NCBI RefSeq assembly: GCF_000768315.1 | Contig: NZ_AQQX01000014.1 | Location: forward strand, 19,067 to 83,066 | Direction: 5' to 3' | Length of the DNA stretch: 64,000 nucleotides | DNA from: Pseudooceanicola atlanticus | Lineage (GTDB): Bacteria > Pseudomonadota > Alphaproteobacteria > Rhodobacterales > Rhodobacteraceae | Part shown: positions 8,953 through 18,964 of the stretch, one piece after another | How the letters are laid out: the number at the start of each line of letters is the position of its first letter | How positions within the stretch are numbered: the first letter of the stretch is position 1 | Position numbers and translations under genes: made by a program | Notes under the pieces: generated by a model | The model's input: only the letters and a program-made list of their open reading frames with translations | The model's database searches: none | Told to the model about the DNA's origin: nothing

Positions 8953-10025
8953 GTTGCGTCCATATAGGGAGGAAGTTTCGTTTTGCCCGGAAAGTCGGGC
9001 AGGGCGCGCAGGATCTTGCCACGGATCCGGGTCCAGAACGTGCCGAGATAGGTCACGAACAGCCCGAGGATCAGCAGGATCCACATCCACATCGTGCTGC
9101 CATCTGCGGTCTGGATCACCAGGCTCAGCAGAACGGCCATGTAGCCGATGCCGGCGGTCAGGAAACTGCGGCGGTCGATGATCAGCGCGAGAAAGGCGAT
9201 CACCAGCAGCGACAGGGTCAGCAGCGTGTACCCGAGCGCCGATTGCATGTTGTAGAAGGTCATCGCGACCGTATTCACCAGCGCCGGAGCCGCCAGCAGA
9301 TGCAGCCAGAAGGCGGATGCCGCCCTGCGCCCCAGCCGATGCGGATCGGACATGTCGAACCACATGCCGGCGATGAAGGCGACGATGCCGAAGATCAGCG
9401 TTCCAAGCGCCAGGTTGTACCCGGATCGCAGGTCGAACAGGTCGGTGAACTGGGCGCCAAGTGTGACGGGCACCAGCGATTTGGTCGCGATGGCGACAAA
9501 TGCGATCCCCGTCAGGCCCAGCAGGAACATCGTGAAGGGCAGTCGGTAGACGCGATACCACAGCAGCAACGCCGCAGCAGTGATCCCGCACAGGATGAAG
9601 CCCCAGAAGGTCGATCCGGTCAGCGACGTATCAAATTGCCCCGTCAAATCCGCCGCCGCGCCGAACACACAGGAGGAATAGACCGTCACCAGCACGATGG
9701 AGGGCAGGGACATCCGCCGTTTCAGTGTGAAATACCGCGCCGCCAAGAAGATGATGACCGCGAACACGATCAGGATCAGGCCGGGGCGGTCCATCAGCAG
9801 GGCCAGCGGTAGCATGCCGCCGAACAGCAACCCGAGCCCGACCGAGATGAAGATCTCGGAAAAACCTCGAAACAGCTCGAACGGTTCATCATCGGCGGCC
9901 AGCGCGGCGCGCGTGCCGGCCCGCTCCTGTGCAAAGGTCAGGACACGGGCGGCCTGGTCTTCGTCCAAGGCGCCTGCGGCCACGGCGGCACGCAGATCGT
10001 CATGGGTGAAGGTGGTTTCACCCAC
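8949..10025 (-). CDS. Polytopic membrane protein between hslV and hslU (DUF2157-like)
   Basis: A 358-aa protein with a soluble N-terminal segment of about 50 residues ([28 protein letters not shown], a helical linker typical of DUF2157-like membrane proteins; shown here as [17 protein letters not shown]) and then about ten hydrophobic segments up to residue 335. The function is unknown. The gene overlaps hslV by 8 bp and hslU by 4 bp, so all three must be translated together. That position suggests a link to protein quality control or only co-regulation; the sequence alone cannot decide. The DUF assignment is from memory and is tentative. Confidence 0.72.
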   Translation of the reverse strand: MGETTFTHDDLRAAVAAGALDEDQAARVLTFAQERAGTRAALAADDEPFELFRGFSEIFISVGLGLLFGGMLPLALLMDRPGLILIVFAVIIFLAARYFTLKRRMSLPSIVLVTVYSSCVFGAAADLTGQFDTSLTGSTFWGFILCGITAAALLLWYRVYRLPFTMFLLGLTGIAFVAIATKSLVPVTLGAQFTDLFDLRSGYNLALGTLIFGIVAFIAGMWFDMSDPHRLGRRAASAFWLHLLAAPALVNTVAMTFYNMQSALGYTLLTLSLLVIAFLALIIDRRSFLTAGIGYMAVLLSLVIQTADGSTMWMWILLILGLFVTYLGTFWTRIRGKILRALPDFPGKTKLPPYMDAT

Positions 10026-10575
10026 CGATCTTCTCCACGGTCAGGTTGCCGTTGGTGAAGACGCAGATATCGGCGGCAATGGCCATGGCCTTTCGCGCGA
10101 TATCCTCGGCGGCGAGATCGGTTTCCAGCAGGCCGCGCGCGGCCGCGAGGGCGTAATTTCCGCCCGATCCTATTGCCGCAACGTCATGCTCGGGTTCCAG
10201 CACGTCACCGGCGCCTGTGATGACCAGAAGGTCCTTGCCGTCACTGACGATCAGCATCGCTTCGAGCTTTTGCAGATACTTGTCTGTGCGCCAATCCTTG
10301 GCCAGCTCGACAGAGGCACGCTGCAACTGGCCCGGCGTCGCCTCCAGCTTGGCTTCGAGCCGTTCCAGCAGGGTGAAGGCGTCAGCGGTCGACCCGGCAA
10401 AGCCCGCAACCACGTCATAGCCGCCCGGCGACAGGCGTCGGACCTTGCGTGCCGTACCCTTCATGACGGTGTTGCCCATGGAAACCTGGCCATCACCGGC
10501 AATCACCACCTCACCGCCCTTGCGGACGCCAATGATCGTGGTGCCGTGCCAGCCGGGAAAATCGTTATCTGCCAT
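10018..10575 (-). CDS. hslV: HslV (ClpQ) peptidase subunit of the HslVU protease
   Basis: A 185-aa proteasome-beta-like threonine peptidase. The propeptide [11 protein letters not shown] (residues 1-11) is followed by [21 protein letters not shown], shown as [12 protein letters not shown], so the catalytic Thr would be residue 12 after processing. Also visible are [12 protein letters not shown] and [16 protein letters not shown]. The ATG at 10575 has AAGGAGT six bases upstream, which decides the start over an in-frame ATG 15 codons earlier. It heads the hslV-membrane protein-hslU operon and is divergent from the gene at 10674. Confidence 0.96.
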   Translation of the reverse strand: MADNDFPGWHGTTIIGVRKGGEVVIAGDGQVSMGNTVMKGTARKVRRLSPGGYDVVAGFAGSTADAFTLLERLEAKLEATPGQLQRASVELAKDWRTDKYLQKLEAMLIVSDGKDLLVITGAGDVLEPEHDVAAIGSGGNYALAAARGLLETDLAAEDIARKAMAIAADICVFTNGNLTVEKIGG

Positions 10576-10673
10576 CGGATACTCCTTACGCTGAGCGTCT
10601 ATATGCGGTCCCATTGGCATGGCGACAACCCCAGTGGCTTGCCGCCGCCCAGACCCGGGGCTAGCGTCGCGCC

Positions 10674-11573
10674 ATGTCGAACCGCGCAGCCTTCTACCTT
10701 GAACCGTCCCTGCTGAAGAGCGCCCGCGCGGGCGAACACAACTTCATCGCGCGTGTTGTGGGTGTGCTGGACCAGGCGGGATGGTCGGTGGATTTTCATC
10801 CCGAAGCCGAAGACGCGCTCGGGACGGATCGCGACGCACGCGCCCTGGTTCATATGGCTCCGCCTCCACCGGGCGGTCTGACCTTTCGCCGGGTCTATCA
10901 ATATCCGTTCTGGCAGATCGAAACGACGGCAGAGCGGTGGCATTGGCACACCGCCAAATCCGTGTTTTCGCCTGAAACAGTGCCTGAACCCGAGGCAAAC
11001 CGGTTCTTCATCTTCTGGCGCAAACGGATGTTTCCCGAGGCGGCGACACAGACCCAGAACGGCTTTGTCTACATCCCGTTGCAGGGAAAACTGACCAAGC
11101 GGCGATCTTTCCAGTCCTGCTCTCCGATCGAGATGATCGAACATGTCTTAGACCGCGCACCGGGCAAACGCATCGTCGCCGCGCTGCATCCGAAAGAGGA
11201 TTATTCCAAGGCCGACCTGGAGGCGCTCGAAAAGCTCGAGGCCCGCTATCCCCTGTTGACCCTCACCACCGGCGGCATGGAACACCTGCTGCCCGACTGC
11301 GATTACGTGGTCACGATGAACTCAGCCGCTGGTTTCTTCGGCTACTTCTTCGAAAAGCCCTGCATTCTGTTCGGAGACATCGATTTTCACCACATCGCGC
11401 TAGGCGCAACACCCGGCGACCTGTCCGCTTTCGACAAGATCGAAAGCCATGCGCCCGACTATGCGCGGTACGTCTGGTGGTTCTGGCAGCACATGTCCAT
11501 CAATGCCGGCCGGCCCGAGGCAGAGGACCAGATCCGCGACGCCCTGATCCGGGGTGGCTGGCCGCTGGAATGA
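10674..11573 (+). CDS. Capsule polysaccharide transferase-like protein (KpsC/KpsS-like), tentative
   Basis: A 299-aa soluble protein. The C-terminal half resembles capsule-synthesis Kdo-transferase-like proteins (PF05159-type fold): YIPLQGKL near 130, [11 protein letters not shown] near 170, [24 protein letters not shown], shown as [15 protein letters not shown], near 220, then DIDFHHIA. Such strings correspond to the nucleotide-sugar side of a GT-B fold. No other capsule gene is near, so any role in surface polysaccharide is inference. It stands alone between divergent hslV and convergent trxA and is followed by a terminator. Confidence 0.55.
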   Translation: MSNRAAFYLEPSLLKSARAGEHNFIARVVGVLDQAGWSVDFHPEAEDALGTDRDARALVHMAPPPPGGLTFRRVYQYPFWQIETTAERWHWHTAKSVFSPETVPEPEANRFFIFWRKRMFPEAATQTQNGFVYIPLQGKLTKRRSFQSCSPIEMIEHVLDRAPGKRIVAALHPKEDYSKADLEALEKLEARYPLLTLTTGGMEHLLPDCDYVVTMNSAAGFFGYFFEKPCILFGDIDFHHIALGATPGDLSAFDKIESHAPDYARYVWWFWQHMSINAGRPEAEDQIRDALIRGGWPLE

Positions 11574-11604
11574 AAAAGGGCGCCCCGATGGGACGCCCCT
11601 TTTC
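11574..11604. terminator. Bidirectional Rho-independent terminator
   Basis: An inverted repeat with arms GGGCG-C-CCC (11578-11586) and GGG-A-CGCCC (11590-11598) has one central mismatch and a GAT loop. It is flanked by an A-run on the left and TTTT on the right, so it can end transcription from both the 10674 gene and the convergent trxA. Confidence 0.8.
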
Positions 11605-11623
11605 GAAACTTTTCCGATCCGGA

Positions 11624-11944
11624 TCAGATGGATTCTTCGATCCAGGACTTCAGCGACGCTTTCGGCGCGGCACCGGCGCGGTTCGACACCACTTCGCCAT
11701 CCTTGAAGATGAACAGCGCGGGGATGCCACGCACGCCCAGCTGCATCGGCGAATTCGGGTTCGAATCGACGTCGACTTTGGCAATTTTCACTTTGCCGCC
11801 AAACTCTTCGGCCAGTTCCTCGAGGGCCGGGCCAATCTGTTTACAGGGGCCGCACCATTCGGCCCAGAAGTCCACCACGACGGGGACATCGGAATTTTTC
11901 ACTTCGGAATCAAAGGTATCGTCGGTCACGGCAACGGTGGTCAT
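11624..11944 (-). CDS. trxA: Thioredoxin
   Basis: A 106-aa thioredoxin, the cytosolic dithiol reductant for ribonucleotide reductase, methionine sulfoxide reductase and other proteins. The active site is WCGPC at residues 30-34, with the preceding VVVDFWAEW strand, the cis-proline in [10 protein letters not shown], and the C-terminal helix. CAGGAGAG precedes the ATG. It lies downstream of addA by 60 bp on the same strand, so it may be read as the end of the tsaE-addAB chain, although a separate promoter is also possible. Confidence 0.96.
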   Translation of the reverse strand: MTTVAVTDDTFDSEVKNSDVPVVVDFWAEWCGPCKQIGPALEELAEEFGGKVKIAKVDVDSNPNSPMQLGVRGIPALFIFKDGEVVSNRAGAAPKASLKSWIEESI

Positions 11945-12004
11945 CGAGAGCTCTCCTGGCTGCTAGCGCGTTGGCCCTGAACGTAAGGTTGCCTCGGCAG
12001 AGGG

Positions 12005-15000
12005 TCAAGAAGTTGTAGTGTCCCGCAAAGCCGCAGTCACAACATCGTGCGGCAACATCATGAGTGTCGCCGTCCGTGTCCATAAAAGCGCCGTTTCCAC
12101 GCGCCGATCCGGGTAGATTTGCGCCAGCGCCGCCGCATAGGCACCCATCTGACGCAGCAACCCGTCCGGCACCTGCAAGACACTTTCGGGGACAATCGCG
12201 TTGGTCTTGAAATCAACGGCCAGCACGCGATCCGGGGTCACGATCAGCCGGTCAATCGTACCGTGGATCCGGTCGCCGTCCAGATCGTCCAGGGTCGCGG
12301 TCAGCGACACCTCTTCCAGGGCTTCCGCGCCAAAAAGGTCGGAGAGATGCGGGGCGGTCAGTACCTTGTGCGCCTCGGCTGTTAACAGGGCGAGCTCTTC
12401 TCCGAACGCGCCATCGGGACCGTCCTCAAGGAGTTCCGCTGCGTGATCGGCCCAGCCATCCGGGTGGATCGAGGGCAGATGCTCCAGCAACAGGTGGACC
12501 TGCCGCCCGCGCCGCTTGGCGGCCTCCTCGTCCAGTCCGGCCTCACCGGGCAACGCCTTGGCCCCGCCCAGGTCGGATGGGCTGCGGGTTTCGGCGTCTG
12601 GATCGGGGCGCGGGGCGGAAAGGCTGGCCCATTCCGGCAATTCCGGGTCGTGGGTGGTGGTATCCGGCGCGAGTTCCATCGCGAGATCACTCCAGTCGCC
12701 GGTTTCCAGCCGCAATCCCGGCCCACCGGTGAAATCCTGGTCCCGCGCGCCCAGGCTGGCCATCGCGTCGCGCGTCCGATCGTACCAGGTATCGCCGTTG
12801 CTCCCCAGATCACCGGCGGCGGCAACGATCAGCCATTTCTCGGCCCGCGTCATCGCGACATATAACAGCCGGTCAGATTCCTCGCGTTGCTTTTCCAGCG
12901 CGGCCTCTCGCAGCTGCGTCAGGTAACGCGGTGCGCTGGTCTTGCTCACGTTCCACCAGGCGCGGCTCTGGTCGGACAGGATATCGCCGCGCAATTCCTC
13001 CTTCCGGTTCTGGGTTTCTGGCAGGAAGACAATCGGCGCCTCCAACCCCTTTGACCCATGCACGGTCATCACCCGGATCCGCGATCCGGCGCTTTCCATC
13101 TGGCGTTTCAGCTCCGGATCGTCACCTTGCAGCCAGACCAGGAACCCGGTGAGGCTGGGCACCTGCGATTGCTCATAGCTCAGCGCCTGGTCCAGCAGCG
13201 CGTCGATCCCGTCCTGCGCCTCTGTCCCGAGACGCGCCATAAGACGCTTGCGCCCGCCATGCCGGGTAAGCGTCCGTTCCAGCAATTCGTATGGCCTGAG
13301 GAATTCGGCATGGTCGCGCAGGTCGTGCAGGATCGCGCGGGTCCCTTCGTGATCGCTTCGCCCCTGCAAGGCCGGCCACAGGTTGGTGGAGGTCCGGCGA
13401 TGCGCCAGGGCGAACAGCTCCTGTTCGGACCAGCCGAAGAGCGGCGATTTCAGAACGGCGGCAAGGCTCAGGTCATCCTCGGGCGTCGCGAGGAAGGACA
13501 TCAGCGCCGTCAGATCCTTGACCGCCAGTTCCCCGCCAATGCGGAGCCGGTCCGCGCCCGCAATCGGCAGGTCACGTGCCTTGCAGGCCCGGATGATCTC
13601 GTGAAACAGGCGGCGTCGGCGGCGCACCAGGATCAGCACGTCACCGGGCTGAACGGGCCGCGCGCGTCCCGGACCGAGGGGCAGGGGCATCTCTTTCGCA
13701 ACCATGTCCGCGATGGCCCCGGCAATGCGTTCGGCCAGAACCACATCGTGGTCCTGTTCGCCCGGCAGATCGACCGGATCGTCCCAGTCGCCATCGTCGG
13801 CATTGTCCGTCTTCTCGATATGCGGCCAGAGATCGACACGGCCGGGCAGGGCGTCCTGAAAGGCGATGTGTCTCTCTTCCGGCGAAAAACCTGACGCGTC
13901 ACGCCCTTCGAACACCTTGTCGACCAGCGTCAGGATCGCGGGCGAGGACCGGAAGGAATGCGCCAGCGCCATCCTTTGCAGCGGTGTGCCAAGCGCGGTG
14001 AGGCGGTCGTCGAATTCGTCGCGCATCCGGTCGAACCCGCTGGGATCGGCACCCTGAAACGAATAGATCGACTGCTTCTTGTCCCCGACGACAAAGATCG
14101 TGCGCAGCTTGCCGTCCTGCGCGCCTTCCCCGCTGGTGAATTCCCGCGCCAGCGCCTGGATCACCTGCCATTGTACGGGGGACGTATCCTGCGCCTCGTC
14201 CACGAGGATATGGTCGATCCCGCCATCCAGCCGGTAAAGCACCCAGGCCGAGACGGAGCGATCCGTCAGCAAGTTGCGCGTCCGCAGGATCAGGTCGTCG
14301 AAATCCATCGCGCCGCGCAGCGTCTTGGCGCGCGCATATGCCGGAAGGAACAGCGCCGCGAAGTCGTAAAGCACCATCGTCCGGTCCAGCGCATCCAATG
14401 CCAACCGCCTGTCCCGCGCGGTTTCCACCCGACCCATCAGCGCATCGACCTCTGGCATGAGATCGCCAAGCGTCGCCTGCGTACCTTTCGTCGGAACCTT
14501 GCCTATCTTGGCCGAAAACGGCTCTTTCGCGCTGGCACCAGTCAGGAACACGTCTTCGAGGATAGCAAGGCTGGCCATGTCCGGACCGGTAATCGCCGAC
14601 AGCTTGGCCGCCAGTTTCTGATCGGTTGTGCTTCCGCCAGCCGCCGCGGCGCGCAGGCGGTCCAGTATCTCCATCTCGCTGCCAAGGAAGACCTCTCTCA
14701 GCAATTGATCGGCGGTGTACCCTGCGGGTAGCCCCAACTGTCCCGCCAGGTCTTCGCGGCTTTGCGGCTGCGCGAATTGATCCGCGTGCCCGACGACAGA
14801 GGCGGTCAGCCCCTCCATCGTCTGGCCGGAATATTGCAATGCCATCCGCGCCAGAACGTCCCGCCCCGGTCCTTCGGCCAGCGTTTCGATCACCTGCGCG
14901 CGCAGAAGCGCGGCGTCACGATCCTCCATCTCGGTGAATTGCGGGCTCACACCGGCTTCCAGCGGGAACCGCCGCAGCAGCGCCGCACAGAAAGAGTGGA

Positions 15001-15367
15001 TCGTCTGGATCTTCAGACCACCCGGCGTTTCGATGGCCCGGGCAAACAACGTGCGGGCATGGCGCAGCCGTTCGGACCCCACTGCGCCCTCGATCCCAAG
15101 GTCCGACAAGGCCTTTCGAAGGTCCGCATCCGGCAGCATCGCCCATTCGCCCAACCGTTTGAACAGGCGGTTCTGCATCTCGGTCGCGGCGGCCTTGGTA
15201 TAGGTCAGGCACAGGATGTGCTGGGGCGACACGCCGTCCAGCAGCAACCGCGCCACGCGGTCCGTCAACACGCGGGTCTTGCCCGATCCGGCATTCGCGG
15301 CCAGCCAGGTTGATTTGTCGGGGCGGGCGGCATCGACCTGCCGCTGCGTGGCGTCGTCGCGGATCAT
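12005..15367 (-). CDS. addA: Double-strand break repair helicase-nuclease AddA (alphaproteobacterial type)
   Basis: A 1120-aa UvrD-like helicase with a C-terminal nuclease domain. With AddB it resects double-strand breaks to make RecA-loadable 3' ends (the RecBCD counterpart). Near the N-terminus are Walker A AANAGSGKTRVL and motif Ia LTYTKAAATEM. Later come motif II ILVDEAQDTSPVQW, GDKKQSIYSFQGADP, VMTVHGSKGLEAPIVFLP, and LLYVAMTRAEKWL. The PD-(D/E)XK nuclease is seen as GTIDRLI and VLAVDFKTN near the C-terminus. I start at MIRDDATQRQ, which overlaps the addB stop (ATGA). Confidence 0.95.
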   Translation of the reverse strand: MIRDDATQRQVDAARPDKSTWLAANAGSGKTRVLTDRVARLLLDGVSPQHILCLTYTKAAATEMQNRLFKRLGEWAMLPDADLRKALSDLGIEGAVGSERLRHARTLFARAIETPGGLKIQTIHSFCAALLRRFPLEAGVSPQFTEMEDRDAALLRAQVIETLAEGPGRDVLARMALQYSGQTMEGLTASVVGHADQFAQPQSREDLAGQLGLPAGYTADQLLREVFLGSEMEILDRLRAAAAGGSTTDQKLAAKLSAITGPDMASLAILEDVFLTGASAKEPFSAKIGKVPTKGTQATLGDLMPEVDALMGRVETARDRRLALDALDRTMVLYDFAALFLPAYARAKTLRGAMDFDDLILRTRNLLTDRSVSAWVLYRLDGGIDHILVDEAQDTSPVQWQVIQALAREFTSGEGAQDGKLRTIFVVGDKKQSIYSFQGADPSGFDRMRDEFDDRLTALGTPLQRMALAHSFRSSPAILTLVDKVFEGRDASGFSPEERHIAFQDALPGRVDLWPHIEKTDNADDGDWDDPVDLPGEQDHDVVLAERIAGAIADMVAKEMPLPLGPGRARPVQPGDVLILVRRRRRLFHEIIRACKARDLPIAGADRLRIGGELAVKDLTALMSFLATPEDDLSLAAVLKSPLFGWSEQELFALAHRRTSTNLWPALQGRSDHEGTRAILHDLRDHAEFLRPYELLERTLTRHGGRKRLMARLGTEAQDGIDALLDQALSYEQSQVPSLTGFLVWLQGDDPELKRQMESAGSRIRVMTVHGSKGLEAPIVFLPETQNRKEELRGDILSDQSRAWWNVSKTSAPRYLTQLREAALEKQREESDRLLYVAMTRAEKWLIVAAAGDLGSNGDTWYDRTRDAMASLGARDQDFTGGPGLRLETGDWSDLAMELAPDTTTHDPELPEWASLSAPRPDPDAETRSPSDLGGAKALPGEAGLDEEAAKRRGRQVHLLLEHLPSIHPDGWADHAAELLEDGPDGAFGEELALLTAEAHKVLTAPHLSDLFGAEALEEVSLTATLDDLDGDRIHGTIDRLIVTPDRVLAVDFKTNAIVPESVLQVPDGLLRQMGAYAAALAQIYPDRRVETALLWTRTATLMMLPHDVVTAALRDTTTS

Positions 15368-18294
15368 GTCAGAATGCTCCGCTCGGCCAGGGCCGTGACA
15401 TCCCATTCGCCAAAGCGGGCGAGGTGATCGTAATCCCCCTCCATGTCCGCTTTGAACATCGCCCTGCGGGACGTGTAGGGCTGATCAGCATCAAAATACT
15501 GCTGGATCAGGGTCGAAAATCGGGCCCAGACCTCATCGGCCGACAGGTCCTCCAGCGGGGCGTCGACCTCTTTCGTATTGGCGCCAAGCCCGATGAACGC
15601 GGCCCGCACCACGTGCCGGGGATCAAGGTCCTTGAACCCCGCCTGTTCGGCCATCGCGGCCTCAAGCAGCAATTGCAGGTCAAAGCTTTTCTGCTGGTTC
15701 GGCGTCGACATCGCGCCGGTCTTGTAATCGTAGATCAGCGCGTTCCCGTTGGCATCCAGGTCGATCCGGTCGGCCTTGGCGGTCAGGGTGAAATCGACCT
15801 CGTTGATACGTGCCTGGCCGGGGATCTCGAACCCGGCGGGCCGCCCCTGTTCGCGTCGCCGAAGTTCACCCTGCACGACGCCTTCGGCCGCGCGGGCCAT
15901 GCGCGCCAGCCACATCAGCCGGGCCTCTGCCCAGGGCACGTGTTGGTCCAGCGTGGTGCGGGTCAGGTCGATCAATTCCTCCGTCGTCAGTCGCTCGGGC
16001 GCATCGAGGGCGGTCTTGATGAAGGTTTCCATCACCTCGTGGATCACGATGCCGCGCATCAGCGCATCGGGCGCCTTCATTAGCGGATCGAGGGGACGCA
16101 GCCGCAACACTTCCCGGGCGTAGATGGCGTAGGGGTCACGGATCAGCCGCTTGATCTGGGTGACGGACAATTGGCGCGGTCGGGCGATGACCGGCGGGCA
16201 GGGGGCAGGGCGGGGGGCAGGGGCGACTTGTTGCACCGCTTCCAGGCTGCGCACGAGCCCCAGCCAATGCTGCCCGCGTTTGCGCGCATCGCTCAACGCG
16301 GTCTTGCCCTTGGGCCCTAGCCCGTCGAGCAGGTTGGTCAGACGACTCAGCCAGCGGGAGGCGACGGTTTCCGCCTCCGACCCTCTCAGCGCGCGGGTCA
16401 GCCAGACCTCCGGCGCGCCGATTGCCTGTTGGAAGTCGTGGGCAGACAGGCCGATGCGCCGTTCCGGCAACAGCAACCCGACCTCGGCCCGCATCGCGCG
16501 ATTCAGCCAGGGATCGGGGGTTGGCGCTTCTGGCCAGCTGCCTTCGATCAGCCCGCCAAGGATCACCACGTCGGCCCCCTGAACCCGCGCCTCCAACGTG
16601 CCCCAGATCAGGATTTGCGGATGCGGCGTGGCGCTGGACCGTACCTCTTCGCCCTGCAGGATCGCGGTTAGAAGGTTGGCGAAATCCTCCGGTCCCATCG
16701 TGCCCGCGACCTCCGCCGCATCGCGCAGCTTGTCCATGACAGAGCGCGCCTTCTGCCCCGCTTCGCTTTCCCAAAGCCGGCCGGATCCGTCGGTCTGGCT
16801 CCCTGCGGCCAGCCGTTCGGCGAGCTCGATCAGAAGATCCACATGTTCGGTCAGGGGTCGTTCCTGACCCGAATCCAGCCCGATCAGGGTCGAATTCACC
16901 CAATTGGCCCAGGCCGGGGCGATGTCATGGGTCTGCTTTTCAGCGAAGGACAGGATCGTTTCCGCATCCGGAAAGGGCGGCCCCTTGCGACGGACCCGCT
17001 GTTCCAGCGCGCGGGAGAGCAGAAGGTGATAGTTCCGCAATTCGCCGGAATGACAGATCGGGTGTTTCAGCAGGGCCAGAAGCGCCTCTGCCCCCATTTT
17101 CTGGTGAAACAGAGCCGCAATCTGCCGCAGGAACCGCCCGGGCGCGGACAGGTGCAAGGGTTCGCCTGCGGAATCGTCAGGCAGGATGCCCCAACGGTCC
17201 AGCGCGGCCGTGACCTGGCGGCTCAGCAACCGGTCGGGGGTGATCAGCGCGGCCTTCTGCCCGTCTTCCGCCGCCTTGCGCAGACGCATCGCGATGCTCA
17301 GCGCCTCTTCCCGTTGCGAGGGCGCCTCGACCAGGGTGACATTGGCCATTGCGTCGTCCAGATCGGTGATCTTGGGCCCTTCGGACAGCCATTGATCCGT
17401 CACCGGCGCGGGCCGCAGCGCAAGCGACACCAACCGGTTCCGCGCGCTGTTATGGTCCGACCCATGCCACTCACCGACATCGCGTTTTCGCAGATCCAGC
17501 GCGGTTGTCAGCTTGCGGAACCGGAATTGCGGGTGATCCTCGCCTGTCAGCATGTCATCCAGCTGGGTTTCCCAGACATGATCGGGCAGATCGAAATCGA
17601 AGCCCGGCAGAACCAGCGCTCCGTTGGGCAGCTTTGCGACCGCCTGCATCAGCAGGTTCGTCGCCCCGCGCGACCCGGTCGACCCGGCCAGGATGATCGG
17701 ATGCTGCGGCGGAACCTCCTGCCACAGCTGCGCCAGGTATTCGGACACCATTCGCAACCTGGCGGACGGATCCGGGTGGGTCGACTGGTCCTCGACCTGC
17801 TGCACGATCGTCAGGAATTTCAACGCCCGCGCCCAGTGGTCGGAATGGGCACTGACATCGAGATTGGCGAGCGCATCAAAGGTCACCCCTTCGCCCTGCA
17901 TCTCGTCAAAAAGCGTGGCGAGACTGTCGGCCAGATCATACAGCGCGGCACGAGGGGCGAGGTCCGGTTCCTTGTCGATCAGCGCGCGCACCAGTTGCAC
18001 CAGCCCCAACCGCCGCCTGAGCGGAGAGGTCGGTGCCGGGATATTCCCAAGCGCAACGGTTTCCCCGAAATCCGTCACCAGCTGAATACGGGGCAGCAAC
18101 CGGGGCGGCCCGGCATCAAACAGCGCCCGGATCCGGCGCGCCATCCGCCGGGTGTTCACGATCAGGACCGCCCGGCCAAGCGCCTCGGGCGGCAGGTCCT
18201 TGGTGCGATGCAACAGCCCGTTCACCAGTGTCGACGGAAAATCCGCCCCGGGAGGCACGCCAAAGACGCGGGGCTTGTCGCTCGGCTCAAACAT
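15364..18294 (-). CDS. addB: Double-strand break repair protein AddB (alphaproteobacterial type)
   Basis: A 976-aa partner of AddA. The N-terminal half is a degenerate helicase-like region (VLIVNTRRMARRIRALF, ILAGSTGSRGATNLLM), and the C-terminus is a PD-(D/E)XK nuclease seen as TAKADRID and ALIYDYKTGAM. I do not see the cysteine cluster that holds a 4Fe-4S centre in Bacillus AddB around the nuclease, which fits the alphaproteobacterial branch. Start at 18294 (MFEPSDKPRVFGVPPG) overlaps the upstream nucleotidyltransferase by 8 bp. The order amgK-murU-addB-addA is one tightly packed unit. Confidence 0.93.
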   Translation of the reverse strand: MFEPSDKPRVFGVPPGADFPSTLVNGLLHRTKDLPPEALGRAVLIVNTRRMARRIRALFDAGPPRLLPRIQLVTDFGETVALGNIPAPTSPLRRRLGLVQLVRALIDKEPDLAPRAALYDLADSLATLFDEMQGEGVTFDALANLDVSAHSDHWARALKFLTIVQQVEDQSTHPDPSARLRMVSEYLAQLWQEVPPQHPIILAGSTGSRGATNLLMQAVAKLPNGALVLPGFDFDLPDHVWETQLDDMLTGEDHPQFRFRKLTTALDLRKRDVGEWHGSDHNSARNRLVSLALRPAPVTDQWLSEGPKITDLDDAMANVTLVEAPSQREEALSIAMRLRKAAEDGQKAALITPDRLLSRQVTAALDRWGILPDDSAGEPLHLSAPGRFLRQIAALFHQKMGAEALLALLKHPICHSGELRNYHLLLSRALEQRVRRKGPPFPDAETILSFAEKQTHDIAPAWANWVNSTLIGLDSGQERPLTEHVDLLIELAERLAAGSQTDGSGRLWESEAGQKARSVMDKLRDAAEVAGTMGPEDFANLLTAILQGEEVRSSATPHPQILIWGTLEARVQGADVVILGGLIEGSWPEAPTPDPWLNRAMRAEVGLLLPERRIGLSAHDFQQAIGAPEVWLTRALRGSEAETVASRWLSRLTNLLDGLGPKGKTALSDARKRGQHWLGLVRSLEAVQQVAPAPRPAPCPPVIARPRQLSVTQIKRLIRDPYAIYAREVLRLRPLDPLMKAPDALMRGIVIHEVMETFIKTALDAPERLTTEELIDLTRTTLDQHVPWAEARLMWLARMARAAEGVVQGELRRREQGRPAGFEIPGQARINEVDFTLTAKADRIDLDANGNALIYDYKTGAMSTPNQQKSFDLQLLLEAAMAEQAGFKDLDPRHVVRAAFIGLGANTKEVDAPLEDLSADEVWARFSTLIQQYFDADQPYTSRRAMFKADMEGDYDHLARFGEWDVTALAERSILT

Positions 18295-18964
18295 GCCGGG
18301 CCAGCATCTCTTCGGCGAGGGTGATGCCCTCGGGATGGCCGACATCGCACCATTGACCGGGATAGGTCAGGATATGCAGCGTGCCGCGCTTAAGCATGTC
18401 GTTCCACAGCAGGTTGAGCGAGAAACTGTCCCCGGGAATATCGCGCAAGCCGTCGGTCCTGAGGATCTGGGCACCTGAAAAAATAAGGCCCGGCCCGCGC
18501 GACACCTTACTGCCGTCAGACACGAAATCCCCCTGTCCCTTGTGACCGATCGCCTGCGCGGGGGGGATACACAGCAGCAAAGCCTCCATCCCGTCGCGCC
18601 ACGCGTCTTTCAGCATTGCCAACGGATTCGGGCCCGCCCAGACCGCATCGCTGTTCATGGTCCAGACCGGCCCGTCGCCCAGCAGCGGCAGCGCATTCCG
18701 TAAGCCGCCCCCGGTATCCAGAATGTCAGGCTCTTCCCGCAGGGTCTGAACACGTGTTGCCGCCAAGTGCTGTTCCAGCTGTTCGGGGCGGTAATGCAGG
18801 TTGGCCACGATGGGGCCCGGTACAACCGGATCCGCCAGTGCCAGGGCGTGATCGATAAGCGGTTTGCCCGCGACCTCGACCAACGGCTTGGGCCGATCCG
18901 CGGTAAGCGCGCCCATCCGCGTGCCAAAGCCCGCGGCAAACAGCATCAGCGCCTCGGGCGTCAT
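18287..18964 (-). CDS. murU: MurNAc-1-phosphate uridylyltransferase-like nucleotidyltransferase
   Basis: A 225-aa sugar-phosphate nucleotidyltransferase. The N-terminal signature LFAAGFGTRMGALT-x-DRPKPLVEV binds the nucleotide, followed by GKPLIDHAL. DTGGGLRNALP and NSDAVW are substrate-side motifs. With the adjacent kinase it matches MurU/AmgK, which recycle N-acetylmuramate to UDP-MurNAc and bypass de novo (fosfomycin-sensitive) synthesis. The assignment depends on this pairing, since the family also includes mannose-1-phosphate guanylyltransferases. It overlaps AmgK by four bases and addB by eight. Confidence 0.8.
   Translation of the reverse strand: MTPEALMLFAAGFGTRMGALTADRPKPLVEVAGKPLIDHALALADPVVPGPIVANLHYRPEQLEQHLAATRVQTLREEPDILDTGGGLRNALPLLGDGPVWTMNSDAVWAGPNPLAMLKDAWRDGMEALLLCIPPAQAIGHKGQGDFVSDGSKVSRGPGLIFSGAQILRTDGLRDIPGDSFSLNLLWNDMLKRGTLHILTYPGQWCDVGHPEGITLAEEMLARHV

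Noticed and set aside
8949..9591. An N-terminal extension of hslU reading through the membrane-protein gene
   Set aside because: The extension is Arg/His/Asp-rich and antithetical to the hydrophobic gene in the other frame; HslU always begins at the [10 protein letters not shown] position.
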